Origin: Sporosarcina sp. FSL W8-0480
Lineage (GTDB): Bacteria; Bacillota; Bacilli; Bacillales_A; Planococcaceae
DNA: 64,000 nucleotides
Reading direction: 5' to 3'
Assembly: GCF_037963765.1 (NCBI RefSeq)
Contig: NZ_CP150166.1
Coordinates: 966,001-1,030,000, forward strand
Positions 53,745 through 61,735 of this stretch are shown piece after piece (position 1 is the stretch's first letter; every line of letters begins with the position of its first letter). A program made the position numbers and the translations under genes. The notes under the pieces were generated by a model. That model saw nothing but the letters and a program-made list of their open reading frames with translations. It was not told where the DNA came from and searched no databases.

Positions 53745-54116
53745 ATGGATCTATTTAGGGAAAAAGCAGTGAATTTTCTTCAGTTAGTCGTTGCGGGAAA
53801 GATTGAAGAGGCGTATGAGAAGTATGTAAGTCCGGAACTTCGTCATCATAATCCGTACTTTCCCGGGGATGCAGAGTCGTTGAAGCAAGCGATGAAAGAG
53901 AATGATGACATGAGCCCAAACAAGACACTTGAAGTGAAACAAGCAATTGAAGAGGGAAATCGGGTAATGGTGTTTTCCCATATCAAACAAAAGCCCGAGG
54001 ATCTCGGAGCAGCCGTTGTTCATATTTTCCGTTTTGAAGCAGGAAAGATTGTTGAAATGTGGGATGTCGGACAAGCAGTACCGGAAGATTCACCGAACGA
54101 GAACGGGATATTTTAA
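53745..54116 (+). CDS. SnoaL-like / NTF2-fold protein
   Basis: 123 residues, start ATG 53745 after GAGAGGGTG. It fits the NTF2-like fold of SnoaL-like proteins: FREKAVNFLQLVVAGKIEEAYEKYV (helices 1-2), a histidine-rich RHHNPYF, and the C-terminal strands VVHIFRFEAGKIVEMWDVGQ. Relatives are predicted aldol-condensing enzymes or small-molecule binders. No substrate is suggested by context. A long perfect hairpin follows. Confidence 0.85.
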   Translation: MDLFREKAVNFLQLVVAGKIEEAYEKYVSPELRHHNPYFPGDAESLKQAMKENDDMSPNKTLEVKQAIEEGNRVMVFSHIKQKPEDLGAAVVHIFRFEAGKIVEMWDVGQAVPEDSPNENGIF

Positions 54117-54118
54117 TA

Positions 54119-54158
54119 ATGGGCATGCAATCATATACATTGATGATTGCATGCCCAT
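54119..54158. terminator. 16-bp perfect hairpin between convergent genes
   Basis: ATGGGCATGCAATCAT (54119-54134) pairs with ATGATTGCATGCCCAT (54143-54158) around eight bases. It is the longest perfect stem in the window. No T-run follows, so termination strength is uncertain; it lies between a plus-strand and a minus-strand gene. Confidence 0.72.
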
Positions 54159-54168
54159 AATTATATAT

Positions 54169-54390
54169 TTATCTTCTCCGCTTTCTTGGATCACTATCTA
54201 CTTTTTTGCTTCTATCAACAATTACCTCGAACTCAACAAAGACAAAATATCGGTTCTCATCCATTTGCTGAACATCGACCACTTTTCCATTTCGGCCTTT
54301 AATTCTCACTTTCTCATCGATAGCAGGAATTGTTCGCATTGCTTGATTGAGTACATACGTTTTATTTTCATAGAAGTGAATGGAATACAT
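54169..54390 (-). CDS. Small basic protein of unknown function
   Basis: 73 residues, start ATG 54390 near an AAAAGGGGACAAG ribosome binding region. It begins MYSIHFYENKTYVLN, has a short beta-rich core (EKVRIKGRNGKVVDVQQMDENRYFVFVEF, resembling a KOW/Tudor-like or Sm-type strand set) and ends in a basic tail, SDPRKRRR. It might bind nucleic acid. No family recognised. Monocistronic. Confidence 0.65.
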   Translation of the reverse strand: MYSIHFYENKTYVLNQAMRTIPAIDEKVRIKGRNGKVVDVQQMDENRYFVFVEFEVIVDRSKKVDSDPRKRRR

Positions 54391-54497
54391 ATTCTTGTCC
54401 CCTTTTTGGTAGTTTGATAGTAGATTCCATTCATTCTATGAAGGGGACAGGAATTTAGAACGTGGTCGAACAATCCAATTGATGGAACACAATCGAG

Positions 54498-54533
54498 CAA
54501 AATAAAACAGAAAGCCAAGGATGGCTTTCTGTT
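54498..54533 (-). terminator. Intrinsic terminator after katX
   Basis: On the minus strand AACAGAAAGCCA pairs with TGGCTTTCTGTT around four bases, followed by TTATTTTG. A clean stop for the catalase gene. Confidence 0.88.
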
Positions 54534-54553
54534 GTAAATTTGTATCAATGAAC

Positions 54554-56152
54554 TTAATACGGCTCTGATTCATGCCCTTTTTCTTCGGCCGCCCTTGGTG
54601 CATTTTCTCCACCTTTGTTACCTAATGGATGCATGCTGGATCCACTTGTATTCGCGTTCTCTAAACCTTCGCGGAGGCGACGGCCATATTCCTCGTCCGC
54701 TTCTTCAGCAAGAGCAATCATCTTGTCTTGGATGCGCGGGTCACATTTTGAAAGGTCGTTCACGAGATTCGAGATCAGTTCGTCCTTTTCCCAGTCTTCA
54801 AAGGCTCGGTACGTTTCACCTGCTTGCTTTGTATTATCATTACGGTCAATCGATTCCCTGACGAGATTTCCTTCAACATGCGGTTTATGTTCGGTTGCTA
54901 ACTGTTCAGCTTCTTGGAGGCCTCCAAGTATGGACGGCTCGTAATTGATATGAGGATTTTGACCAGGCGCACGATCCACTTTATACTGCATCATTCCACC
55001 GCTTTGATTTGTAGCGACACGCTTTTTCGGTGCATTGATCGGTAATTGGAGATAGTTCGCGCCTATTCGGTGGCGCTGCGTATCGGAATATGAGAAAGTC
55101 CGCCCTTGCAGCATTTTATCATCTGAAAAGTCAAGTCCGTCAACTAACACACCTGTACCAAAAGCGGATTGTTCTACTTCGGTAAAATAATCATCAGGGT
55201 TTTTATTCAACACCAGTTTGCCGACTGGAAGCCATGGAAATTGGTCATTAGGCCATAATTTCGTATCATCCAACGGGTCAAAATCGAGCTCCGGATGCTC
55301 TTCATCACTCATGATCTGTACGAATAATTCCCATTCAGGATAATCTCCCTTTTCGATTGCATCATACAAATCCTGGGTAGCATGGTTGAAACTCTTCGCT
55401 TGTATTTCCTCTGCCTCTTTTTGCGTCAAGTTTTTGATCCCTTGTTTCGGCTCCCAATGGTATTTGACGAGGACAGCCTCTCCTTCGCTATTGATCCATT
55501 TATACGTATTAACGCCGGAGCCTTGCATTTGCCGATAGTTTGCCGGTATTCCCCAAGGAGAATAAATGAATGTCACCATATGGAAGGATTCTGGAGAACT
55601 TGCACAGAAATCGAAAAAGCGCTCACTATCTTGAATGTTCGTAATTGGATCCGGCTTGAAAGCATGAATCATATCAGGGAATTTAATAGCATCACGTATG
55701 AAGAAAATCTTGATATTGTTACCGACTAAATCCCAATTGCCATCTTCCGTGTAAAATTTCACTGCAAAACCGCGTGGGTCCCGAAGCGTTTCTGGTGAAT
55801 GTCCACCGTGAATTACGGTAGAAAAGCGTACAAACACTGGTGTTTGCTTCCCCTTTTCCTGGAACAGCTTAGCCCTTGTATACTTGGATACAGGTTCGTC
55901 ACCGACTGTTCCGTATGTCTCAAAGTAACCATGGGCTCCTGCACCTCTTGCATGAACAACGCGCTCGGGTACACGTTCACGGTCAAAATGGCTTAATTTC
56001 TCAATGAAATCGTAGTTTTCGAGGGTGGCAGGACCACGATTTCCGATAGTCCTTAAGTTTTGGTTATTGGTAATCGGGTGTCCTTGTCGATTCGTTAATG
56101 TCATATCATCTTCAACATGATTGGGCGCAGCCCCTTTTTGATTGTCCTTCAT
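54554..56152 (-). CDS. katX: Catalase, KatX-like (clade 3 type with extended tail)
   Basis: 532 residues from ATG 56152, which follows AGGAGG by eight bases; ATG 56197 (547 residues, the length of B. subtilis KatX) follows GGGAAGG and cannot be excluded. Active site complete: [11 protein letters not shown] with the catalytic His (about 67), [17 protein letters not shown] with the Asn, and [14 protein letters not shown] with the heme-ligating Tyr. The C-terminal 60 residues are acidic and low complexity ([14 protein letters not shown]...), as in KatX, the forespore catalase that protects germinating spores from peroxide. This is the only intact catalase in the window; a truncated large one lies at 40.8 kb. 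Confidence 0.9.
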   Translation of the reverse strand: MKDNQKGAAPNHVEDDMTLTNRQGHPITNNQNLRTIGNRGPATLENYDFIEKLSHFDRERVPERVVHARGAGAHGYFETYGTVGDEPVSKYTRAKLFQEKGKQTPVFVRFSTVIHGGHSPETLRDPRGFAVKFYTEDGNWDLVGNNIKIFFIRDAIKFPDMIHAFKPDPITNIQDSERFFDFCASSPESFHMVTFIYSPWGIPANYRQMQGSGVNTYKWINSEGEAVLVKYHWEPKQGIKNLTQKEAEEIQAKSFNHATQDLYDAIEKGDYPEWELFVQIMSDEEHPELDFDPLDDTKLWPNDQFPWLPVGKLVLNKNPDDYFTEVEQSAFGTGVLVDGLDFSDDKMLQGRTFSYSDTQRHRIGANYLQLPINAPKKRVATNQSGGMMQYKVDRAPGQNPHINYEPSILGGLQEAEQLATEHKPHVEGNLVRESIDRNDNTKQAGETYRAFEDWEKDELISNLVNDLSKCDPRIQDKMIALAEEADEEYGRRLREGLENANTSGSSMHPLGNKGGENAPRAAEEKGHESEPY

Positions 56153-56244
56153 GTTTGAATCCTCCTGAATAGGCGTATTTCCCTTTAAAGGGTTCATACT
56201 TTTAACCTTCCCATTCTTAGAGGAAGTCTAACCCAAGATATTTG

Positions 56245-56298
56245 CAAAAAATACGGTAAGTCGACGATGGTTGTCCATCATTGGCTTACCGTTTTTAT
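56245..56298. terminator. Bidirectional intrinsic terminator upstream of katX
   Basis: ACGGTAAG and CGA.GATGG pair with CCATC and CTTACCGT, with A-rich sequence before and TTTTTATT after. It ends the small gene at 56305-56490. Confidence 0.75.
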
Positions 56299-56304
56299 TA
56301 AATC

Positions 56305-56490
56305 TTATTTCTCTTTTTCGCGTTTTAGTGGTGTATCGTATATATCACCTTTCGAGTCAAAGTCCTTGGCAAGTTCTTGGCTGCGATTTTCTCCGGGGTT
56401 ATTCGTATTGCTGTTCGTGTTAAGGCCCCTTTTGTACAGTTCGAAACTATTATGAGTCCTCTCATTCATTGTCTTTTTATTATTTTTCAT
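56305..56490 (-). CDS. Small hydrophilic protein of unknown function
   Basis: 61 residues with a strong ribosome binding site: GGAGGTGA seven bases before ATG 56490. The protein is highly polar, Asn/Lys/Glu-rich, predicted disordered, with TMNERTHNSFELYKRGLN near the start and DFDSKGDIYDTPLKREKEK at the end. Such proteins are common among small forespore or stress proteins in Bacillales, but no family was recognised. It is in the same direction as katX, with a terminator between. Confidence 0.7.
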   Translation of the reverse strand: MKNNKKTMNERTHNSFELYKRGLNTNSNTNNPGENRSQELAKDFDSKGDIYDTPLKREKEK

Positions 56491-56618
56491 GGAATGGTCA
56501 CCTCCTACTTCGTACTATGCACGGTAATGAAATATGTATGCATTTTGAAGTATTAAAAGGTATTTTCATTATTCATGTCGAATAAAGGGATAACTAATAG
56601 TGAAAAGGGGAAGTGCAA

Positions 56619-58205
56619 ATGACAGTTGAACAGTTTTTAGAGGAGCAAAATAAAACGATTAGGGATTTTCACATTACAAGAGCAAATAGTTCTTGGATGG
56701 CTGCGACGACTGGAGAAGATGAGTGGAATAAAAAGACAGCCGAAGCGCAGAATGCAACGAATGTCTATCTTTCCAACCCAGAGCTTTTTGAGCAAGTGAA
56801 TGCGTACCTTGCCCAAGATGACTTAACGACAATTCAGCGCCGTCAATTGGAATCTCTTCATACGTACATGGCCGGAAAGCAGATTCCGACAGATGATTTA
56901 AAAGAAATGGTAGAACGCTCTACGGAATTGATCGGTATATTTAATACTTTCCGTGCAACCATTGATAGTAAACCGGTATCTGAAAATGATGTCCGCCAGA
57001 TTTTGATAAAGAGCAATGATTCTGCCGAACGTGAAGAAGCGTGGCATGCGAGTAAGCAAATCGGGAAGGAAGTAGAGGAAAAGCTATTAACCCTTGTTAG
57101 AAAACGGAACGAAGTCGCACGTTCATTAGGATTTGAAAACTATCATCAAATGAGTTTCGAGCATCAGGAGCTTGATCGGGACGAGATATTTTCTATCTTC
57201 CATAAGCTAAAGGACCTTTCCGATGAGCCATTCCGCGAGATGAAACTTGAGATGGACACTGAATTGGCTGAACGTTTTGGTGTTGCTATTGATGAACTTC
57301 GACCTTGGCATTATGCCGATCCGTTCTTCCAGGAGGCACCACCATCAAAGGATTTCGACTTGGATCCATTCTACGAAGGGAAGGATCTTGAACAATTAAC
57401 GATTGAAACGTTCAAGAGCATGGGGATGGATATTACGGATATGTTGGCGAACAGCGATCTTTATCCGCGTGATAAAAAGAATCAGCACGCATTTTGCTCG
57501 GACCTTAACCGCGAAGGCGACATCCGCGTACTATGCAACAACACCCCGTCTGATTATTGGTCGACTACAATGCTACATGAATTCGGACATGCCGTTTATT
57601 TCAAATACGTTGACCCGACACTTCCATTCCTGTTAAGAAGTTGTGCGCATACGCTGACGACGGAAGCCATTGCAATGCTATATGGACGATTCGGAAAAGA
57701 TCCAGTTTGGCTCCAGCAGTTCTTAGGGCTTGACGCAGCTGAAGTTGAAGGATTGAAACCGCTTATCAATGAATCACTACGCAAGCAAATGCTCATCGCA
57801 GGACGCTGGATCATGGCGTTTTCATTCTTCGAGCGTGAGCTGTACGAAAACCCGGATCAGGATTTGAATAGATTATGGTGGGAAATCGTCAAAGACGTGC
57901 AATTTGTTAACCCTCCAGAGGGACAAGACTACCCTCATTGGGCAGCGAAAATCCACTTCACGCTCGTTCCAGTTTATTATCAAAACTACTTATTGGGTGA
58001 ATTGACGACTTCTCAACTACATGCTCATATTGAAAAGAATATTTCTAAAGACATGTTTACACCGGAAGTCGGGGCATATTTAATGGACGAGTATTTTAAA
58101 CCTGGTGCGCTTTATTCTTGGAACGATAAGATTGAGAGAACGACAGGCGAAAAATTGAATCCACAGTATTTTATTGATCAATTCGTTGAAAAAGTATTGG
58201 TTTGA
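56619..58205 (+). CDS. M2/M3-type zinc metallopeptidase
   Basis: 528 residues from ATG 56619 after AAAAGGGGAAG. The protein is almost all helical, with the gluzincin site HEFGH at 320-324 and a third ligand Glu in LTTEAIAML (about 352). It resembles the bacterial M2/M3 oligopeptidases with a deep channel, such as Bacillus ACE-like or oligoendopeptidase relatives. No signal peptide, so it is cytosolic. It likely trims short peptides. The DIP1984-family gene follows after 37 bases. Confidence 0.87.
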   Translation: MTVEQFLEEQNKTIRDFHITRANSSWMAATTGEDEWNKKTAEAQNATNVYLSNPELFEQVNAYLAQDDLTTIQRRQLESLHTYMAGKQIPTDDLKEMVERSTELIGIFNTFRATIDSKPVSENDVRQILIKSNDSAEREEAWHASKQIGKEVEEKLLTLVRKRNEVARSLGFENYHQMSFEHQELDRDEIFSIFHKLKDLSDEPFREMKLEMDTELAERFGVAIDELRPWHYADPFFQEAPPSKDFDLDPFYEGKDLEQLTIETFKSMGMDITDMLANSDLYPRDKKNQHAFCSDLNREGDIRVLCNNTPSDYWSTTMLHEFGHAVYFKYVDPTLPFLLRSCAHTLTTEAIAMLYGRFGKDPVWLQQFLGLDAAEVEGLKPLINESLRKQMLIAGRWIMAFSFFERELYENPDQDLNRLWWEIVKDVQFVNPPEGQDYPHWAAKIHFTLVPVYYQNYLLGELTTSQLHAHIEKNISKDMFTPEVGAYLMDEYFKPGALYSWNDKIERTTGEKLNPQYFIDQFVEKVLV

Positions 58206-58242
58206 TTGACTCTAAGCAGATTCGATGGAAGGAGGGGATTGG

Positions 58243-58698
58243 ATGAAGCTTGCAGAGGCATTGATAGCGCGGGCGGATTACCAGAAGAGAATTGAGCAGC
58301 TGAAGAAACGGATCAGCATGAATTTGAAAATTCAAGAGGGTGAGGAACCCGCTGAAGATCCGAACGCAATGCTTGCGGAGTTAGACGGCATTATGAAAGA
58401 ATTGACGATTTTAATCAAGCGCATCAACAAAACGAATAGCTCCATTCAATTTGATGAAACACGCACATTGGCGGATGCATTGGCAGAACGTGACCAAATC
58501 TGGGATAAACGATTGATGTTAGGGAAATTTGCGGAAGAAGCGTCAGTTCGAAATGATCGATATAGCCGCACTGAGATCAAAATCATCAGCACGGTGGACG
58601 TTAAGAGGATTCAAAAACAGGTAGACCAATTATCGAAAAAGTTTAGGGAAATGGACACGAAGATTCAAGGGTTGAATTGGAGTATCGATTTAATCTAA
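58243..58698 (+). CDS. DIP1984 family (septicolysin-like) protein
   Basis: 151 residues from ATG 58243, six bases after AAGGAGGGG. The family pattern is clear: KLAEALIARADYQKRIEQLKKRI, then NLKIQEGEEPAEDPNAML, INKTNSSIQFDETRTLADALAERD, and a helical end VDQLSKKFREMDTKIQGLNW. All-helical, about 150 residues, as usual. The biochemical role is unknown; one member was named septicolysin. A structured RNA candidate begins immediately after the stop codon, and I recall proposals linking this family to tRNA-like or Y-RNA-like transcripts, which I cannot verify here. Confidence 0.9.
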   Translation: MKLAEALIARADYQKRIEQLKKRISMNLKIQEGEEPAEDPNAMLAELDGIMKELTILIKRINKTNSSIQFDETRTLADALAERDQIWDKRLMLGKFAEEASVRNDRYSRTEIKIISTVDVKRIQKQVDQLSKKFREMDTKIQGLNWSIDLI

Positions 58699-58699
58699 T

Positions 58700-58958
58700 G
58701 CAAGTCGGTAACTGTTTTTCGTAAAGGTGAGTGCAACCCCGCCGACAGGGAAAGTCGGACTCAATGGTAGGTAGATGGGGCTATACCAATCGGTTCGAAT
58801 CCGTCATGAACAATTGATGCCTAATACCGTGACATTTGTACAAATAGATTGTTATTGTAACGACCATGCACTAATTTGCGAAAGCAGTGAGGGTGGGAAC
58901 GGGGTCCCTTTAAAGGGAAGGAAGGCATCTATGCTTGAGGGCATAGGTGCTTTTTTGT
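58700..58958 (+). ncRNA. Candidate structured RNA with T-loop element, ending in a terminator
   Basis: No gene lies between the DIP1984 stop (58698) and the tandem array, but several stems fit one fold. An outer helix GTCGGTA (58704-58710) pairs with TACC-GT-GAC (58825-58833). Inside are hairpins CCGAC/GTCGG (58742-58758), TGGTA-GG-TAG/CTA-TACCA (58765-58788) and CGG-TTCGAAT-CCG (58791-58803); the last has an exact tRNA T-loop sequence. Further 3' are a GAAA-capped hairpin (58869-58889), GAGGGTGGGAACGGGG (partly like the T-box) with GTCCCTTT/AAAGGGA, and a terminator. It could be a Y-RNA-like or tRNA-mimic RNA partner of the DIP1984 protein, or a decayed riboregulator. Boundaries approximate. 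Confidence 0.5.
58923..58958 (+). terminator. Intrinsic terminator ending the structured RNA
   Basis: GCATCTATGC pairs with GCATAGGTGC over six bases, one G-U pair, followed by TTTTTTG. Ten-bp stem; strong. Confidence 0.9.
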
Positions 58959-58966
58959 TTGATGAA

Positions 58967-59092
58967 GTTATCGGTCATTTCCCAAGAGTTATCGATCATT
59001 TCCCGGACTTTATCGGTCATTTCCGAAGAGTTATCGATCATTTCCCAGCTTTTATCGATCATTTCCCGAGATTTATCGATCATTCTATTACC
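58967..59092. repeat. Tandem array, six units of 21 bp
   Basis: Six units of 21 bp share the core TTATCGRTCATTTCC with a variable four- to five-base end. The unit starts nine bases after the structured RNA's terminator. The open frame through it (VIDHFPR-type heptads) is a by-product of the 21-bp period. Confidence 0.9.
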
Positions 59093-59113
59093 TTAGACCT
59101 ACTTGTGAATCAA

Positions 59114-59153
59114 GAAAAACGCCCCGACACCAGATTATAGGTGCTGGGACGCT
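59114..59153 (-). terminator. Intrinsic terminator after ABC-F gene
   Basis: On the minus strand AGCGTCCCAGCACC pairs with GGTGTCGGGGCGTT, with small mismatches, followed by TTTCTT. Confidence 0.82.
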
Positions 59154-59161
59154 ATCGCGAA

Positions 59162-60796
59162 TCATTTTACAGTTGCAATTTCACGCCATTTCTCACGAGC
59201 CCAATCGAATGGCCCTTCAAATGTTGTTAACGTTCCGTTTTCAAGCCATGCTGTCCTTGGAAAGAGTTTATTCAAGAAATACCTATCATGTGAAACGGCA
59301 AGAATTGTGCCGGGGAAGTCTTCAAGTGCTTCCTCTAAAACTTCACGTGATTCGATGTCTAAATGGTTTGTGGGCTCATCTAACACAAGGAAGTTAATAT
59401 CTTGATGCATTAATTGTGCCAGCCTCAACCGCATTCTCTCGCCACCACTCAAATCAGCAATTCTCTTGAACACATCGGGTCCGTAAAACATAAACTTTGC
59501 AAGAATATGCCTTGCATCGCCCTCAGTGACACTCACTTCATCCCGAAAAACGTCTATTAATCGGGCCTTAGGATTAACGATTTCAAAGTGCTGGGACAAA
59601 CTTCCGACCTTCACATTGCTTCCTAATTTGCTCATCCCGCTGTCAACGGGTAATTCCCCTAAAAGAGTTTTTAAAATGGTCGATTTTCCGGTACCGTTAC
59701 GACCGACAATTGCCATGCGGTCTTTCCAGTAAACATGGAGATTCGCATCCTTAAGAAGCCTTTGTTCACCGAACGATTTTGAAACGGATTCCATAACGAC
59801 GACTTCTTTTCCGCTTCTTGGTGCAGCTTCAAAGGTCAAAGCCATTTTCTTCGGATCGATCAACGGCTTACGAACCTTTTCCATCCGTTCAAGCGCCCGT
59901 TCCATATTCCGCGCTTGTCTGTGAAGTCCTGCATTCGGAGGATTCGCTTCGTTTGCCCATATGCGCAACCGTTTAATAGCTTCTTTCATCTTCTTAATCT
60001 TCTTCTGTTGTTCTTCGTATTCCTGAAAATCACGCAATAGTTGTTGTTCCTTTTCAATGACAAAAGACGAATAATCTCCATGATAAATCCGAATCTCGCC
60101 ATCTTCCAAATCAGCAATTTTCGTGACAACAGAGTCGAGGAAATACCGGTCATGCGAAACAATTACGACCGTTCCCGCATATCCATTCAGAAACTCTTCG
60201 AGCCATTCCACCGCAAAAAGATCGAGATGGTTTGTTGGTTCATCTAACAGCAGTAGATCCGGTTTCGTCAATAAAAGCCGTCCAAGCATGATTTTGGTCT
60301 GCTCACCACCGCTTAATTGGTCGAATGTCCTGTTAACAAACGGGTCTAATTGCAAACCCGTGATGATCCTGACGACTTCGGAATCCATCGAATATCCATC
60401 ACGATTCGTGAACGTTTCTTGCAAATCGCCATACCGCTTTAAAAGCTTTTCCATTTCGCCCGGCCCAGCGTTAGCCATTGAACTCTCAAGATCGGTCATT
60501 TGGGATTGCATTTCCTTTAAATCCTCAAATGCCGTGTAAAGTACATCCATTCCTGTCGTCGTCTTTGCAAATGATGGAATTTGTGCTAAATAACCGATTG
60601 TCATTCCTTTTTTGAAATGAATGGCCCCACTATCAGGCGTCTCTACTCCTGCAATCAGTTTGAATAAAGTCGTCTTTCCACTTCCATTCCGACCAACGAC
60701 GCCCAATCGCTCTCCAGTTTTAATGTCCAAAGATAGATCTTCAAAAATAGTATTTCCACCAAGCATCTTGCTAATATTTTGTACTGTACAAATCAT
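59162..60796 (-). CDS. ABC-F family ATPase, probable ribosome-protection factor
   Basis: 544 residues with two nucleotide-binding domains and no membrane helices: Walker A GRNGSGKT (about 36) and GRNGTGKS (about 350), signatures LSGGEQ and LSGGER, and two DEPTNHLD Walker B motifs. The interdomain linker (about 245-315, RLRIWANEANPPNAGLHRQA then RNMERALERMEKVRKP) is the P-site tRNA interaction motif. ABC-F proteins act on ribosomes; those of this length include antibiotic resistance factors such as VmlR as well as housekeeping types. A leader ORF and terminator in front favour the drug-inducible kind. Start ATG 60796. Confidence 0.9.
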   Translation of the reverse strand: MICTVQNISKMLGGNTIFEDLSLDIKTGERLGVVGRNGSGKTTLFKLIAGVETPDSGAIHFKKGMTIGYLAQIPSFAKTTTGMDVLYTAFEDLKEMQSQMTDLESSMANAGPGEMEKLLKRYGDLQETFTNRDGYSMDSEVVRIITGLQLDPFVNRTFDQLSGGEQTKIMLGRLLLTKPDLLLLDEPTNHLDLFAVEWLEEFLNGYAGTVVIVSHDRYFLDSVVTKIADLEDGEIRIYHGDYSSFVIEKEQQLLRDFQEYEEQQKKIKKMKEAIKRLRIWANEANPPNAGLHRQARNMERALERMEKVRKPLIDPKKMALTFEAAPRSGKEVVVMESVSKSFGEQRLLKDANLHVYWKDRMAIVGRNGTGKSTILKTLLGELPVDSGMSKLGSNVKVGSLSQHFEIVNPKARLIDVFRDEVSVTEGDARHILAKFMFYGPDVFKRIADLSGGERMRLRLAQLMHQDINFLVLDEPTNHLDIESREVLEEALEDFPGTILAVSHDRYFLNKLFPRTAWLENGTLTTFEGPFDWAREKWREIATVK

Positions 60797-60838
60797 CGTT
60801 TTCCGCTTCCTCTCGTTTTACACACGAAATTCGGCAAC

Positions 60839-60889
60839 AAAAAAAGACCGCGTTTATGCGATCTTCTCCTTAAAATTAATGTAAGGATT
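60839..60889 (-). promoter_or_regulatory. Attenuator of the ABC-F gene
   Basis: On the minus strand AAGATCGC (60865-60858) pairs with GCGGTCTT (60851-60844), one U-G pair, followed by seven T. This is a full intrinsic terminator between the leader ORF and the ABC-F start. Just upstream TCCTTA pairs with TAAGGA (60887-60882 and 60872-60867), overlapping the approach to the terminator's left arm and so possibly acting as an antiterminator or spacer hairpin. The stop codon of the leader ORF is 47 bases before the terminator stem. Confidence 0.7.
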
Positions 60890-60911
60890 GAAGTGCCAAA
60901 CAGCTGTGTGA

Positions 60912-61031
60912 TTACTGAAATTGTCTAAAAATGGGCATACTTATCCCGTTGTGCGCAATTTCATGAGTAATCGCACATGAAGTGGCTAAATATTCCAATA
61001 GACTTTCACGTGCATACACAGTGTCCAACAT
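60912..61031 (-). CDS. Leader peptide (39 aa) upstream of ABC-F gene
   Basis: ATG 61031 follows GGAGGTGA by seven bases, an excellent ribosome binding site for a frame with no recognisable product. The peptide begins MLDTVYARES and ends GISMPIFRQFQ. It lies between a promoter-like pair and an intrinsic terminator directly before an ABC-F gene. This layout matches ribosome-mediated attenuation of drug-responsive genes such as vmlR, where stalling on the leader prevents terminator folding. Role inferred from the arrangement. Confidence 0.65.
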   Translation of the reverse strand: MLDTVYARESLLEYLATSCAITHEIAHNGISMPIFRQFQ

Positions 61032-61065
61032 TCAATCCTCACCTCCGCTCACTAATAGTGAGAAA

Positions 61066-61094
61066 AGTTTAACATAGATTTTTATTCAAAGCAA
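61066..61094 (-). promoter_or_regulatory. Promoter of leader peptide and ABC-F gene
   Basis: On the minus strand TTGCTT (61094-61089), 17 bases, then TGTTAAACT with an extended -10 (TGT before TAAACT, 61071-61066). Transcription would start about 25-30 bases before the leader ORF. Confidence 0.6.
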
Positions 61095-61106
61095 TAGGCA
61101 ACAAGA

Positions 61107-61586
61107 TTACTGCATTTCCTTAGTCGGTCCCATTACACCGGGTACCGTCAAATTAGCTTGTCTTAACAACACAGTCATTTGCCCGCGGTGATGAGTTTGG
61201 TGATCGATGAACGTGCGCAACAGTTTACCGCGTGGGATTTCAGTTCCGAATGCAGGAACATTTTCAGTCAACGAGTCATCTGTAAGGTTCGCAATTGCCT
61301 TCTCCATGGATTCCATCATTTTTTCATAAGCTGCAACGATTGCTGTCACATCTGTAGGGACTGTCTCCGTATGTGCAGGTACTTCGACTTTTAGTCCAGA
61401 TAGGCCGCCAAAGAAACCGGCTGATCCAACTAAATGCCATGCCAACCAGCCAAGAGTACTATGCCCCTCAACGATTGCCTGATCTAATTTGTCATTCGTA
61501 ATTGCCTTAATGACATTCAGTGTTCCGTTTGCTGATGCGTTCCAATCTTCAACGAAATCTTCAACTTTACGATACAAATGAACCAC
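61107..61586 (-). CDS. DinB/DUF664 family protein
   Basis: 159 residues. Four-helix DinB fold with the expected three metal-binding His: LAWHLVGS (about 51), and FIDHQTHHRGQM (about 129-134). DinB proteins are bacillithiol S-transferase-like or metal-dependent enzymes of mostly unknown substrate, induced by DNA damage in some Bacilli. The start ATG 61586 has an AAAAGGAGTG-type site. Monocistronic; it ends 15 bases before the promoter of the leader/ABC-F unit. Confidence 0.9.
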   Translation of the reverse strand: MVHLYRKVEDFVEDWNASANGTLNVIKAITNDKLDQAIVEGHSTLGWLAWHLVGSAGFFGGLSGLKVEVPAHTETVPTDVTAIVAAYEKMMESMEKAIANLTDDSLTENVPAFGTEIPRGKLLRTFIDHQTHHRGQMTVLLRQANLTVPGVMGPTKEMQ

Positions 61587-61735
61587 TCCTTTTATCTTCT
61601 CCTATCTAAGTATAGCGAAAGGGGAAGGGGGTGTCATATTTGGGATACAAAAAAGTGCCTATTGCACTCTACAGGTATATGTACTCCTGACAAATGGGAA
61701 GTATGTATTCAGTACATAGTACAGGAGGATTTTGC

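Noticed and set aside
58728..58762. FMN riboswitch fragment
   Set aside because: GGTG...GCCGACA...AAAGTC resembles one arm of the RFN element, but the other conserved arms are missing and no riboflavin gene follows.
58759..58810. tRNA gene
   Set aside because: The T-loop sequence is exact, but the T-stem has only three pairs, and no seven-base acceptor stem or proper anticodon loop with T33 can be formed.
58889..58958. T-box leader
   Set aside because: GAGGGTGGGAACGGGG resembles the T-box, but Stem I and specifier loop are not recognisable and no aminoacyl-tRNA synthetase or amino acid gene follows.
58775..59140. 121-residue ORF through the RNA candidate and tandem array
   Set aside because: It has no ribosome binding site, crosses a strong terminator and owes its length to the 21-bp repeat period.
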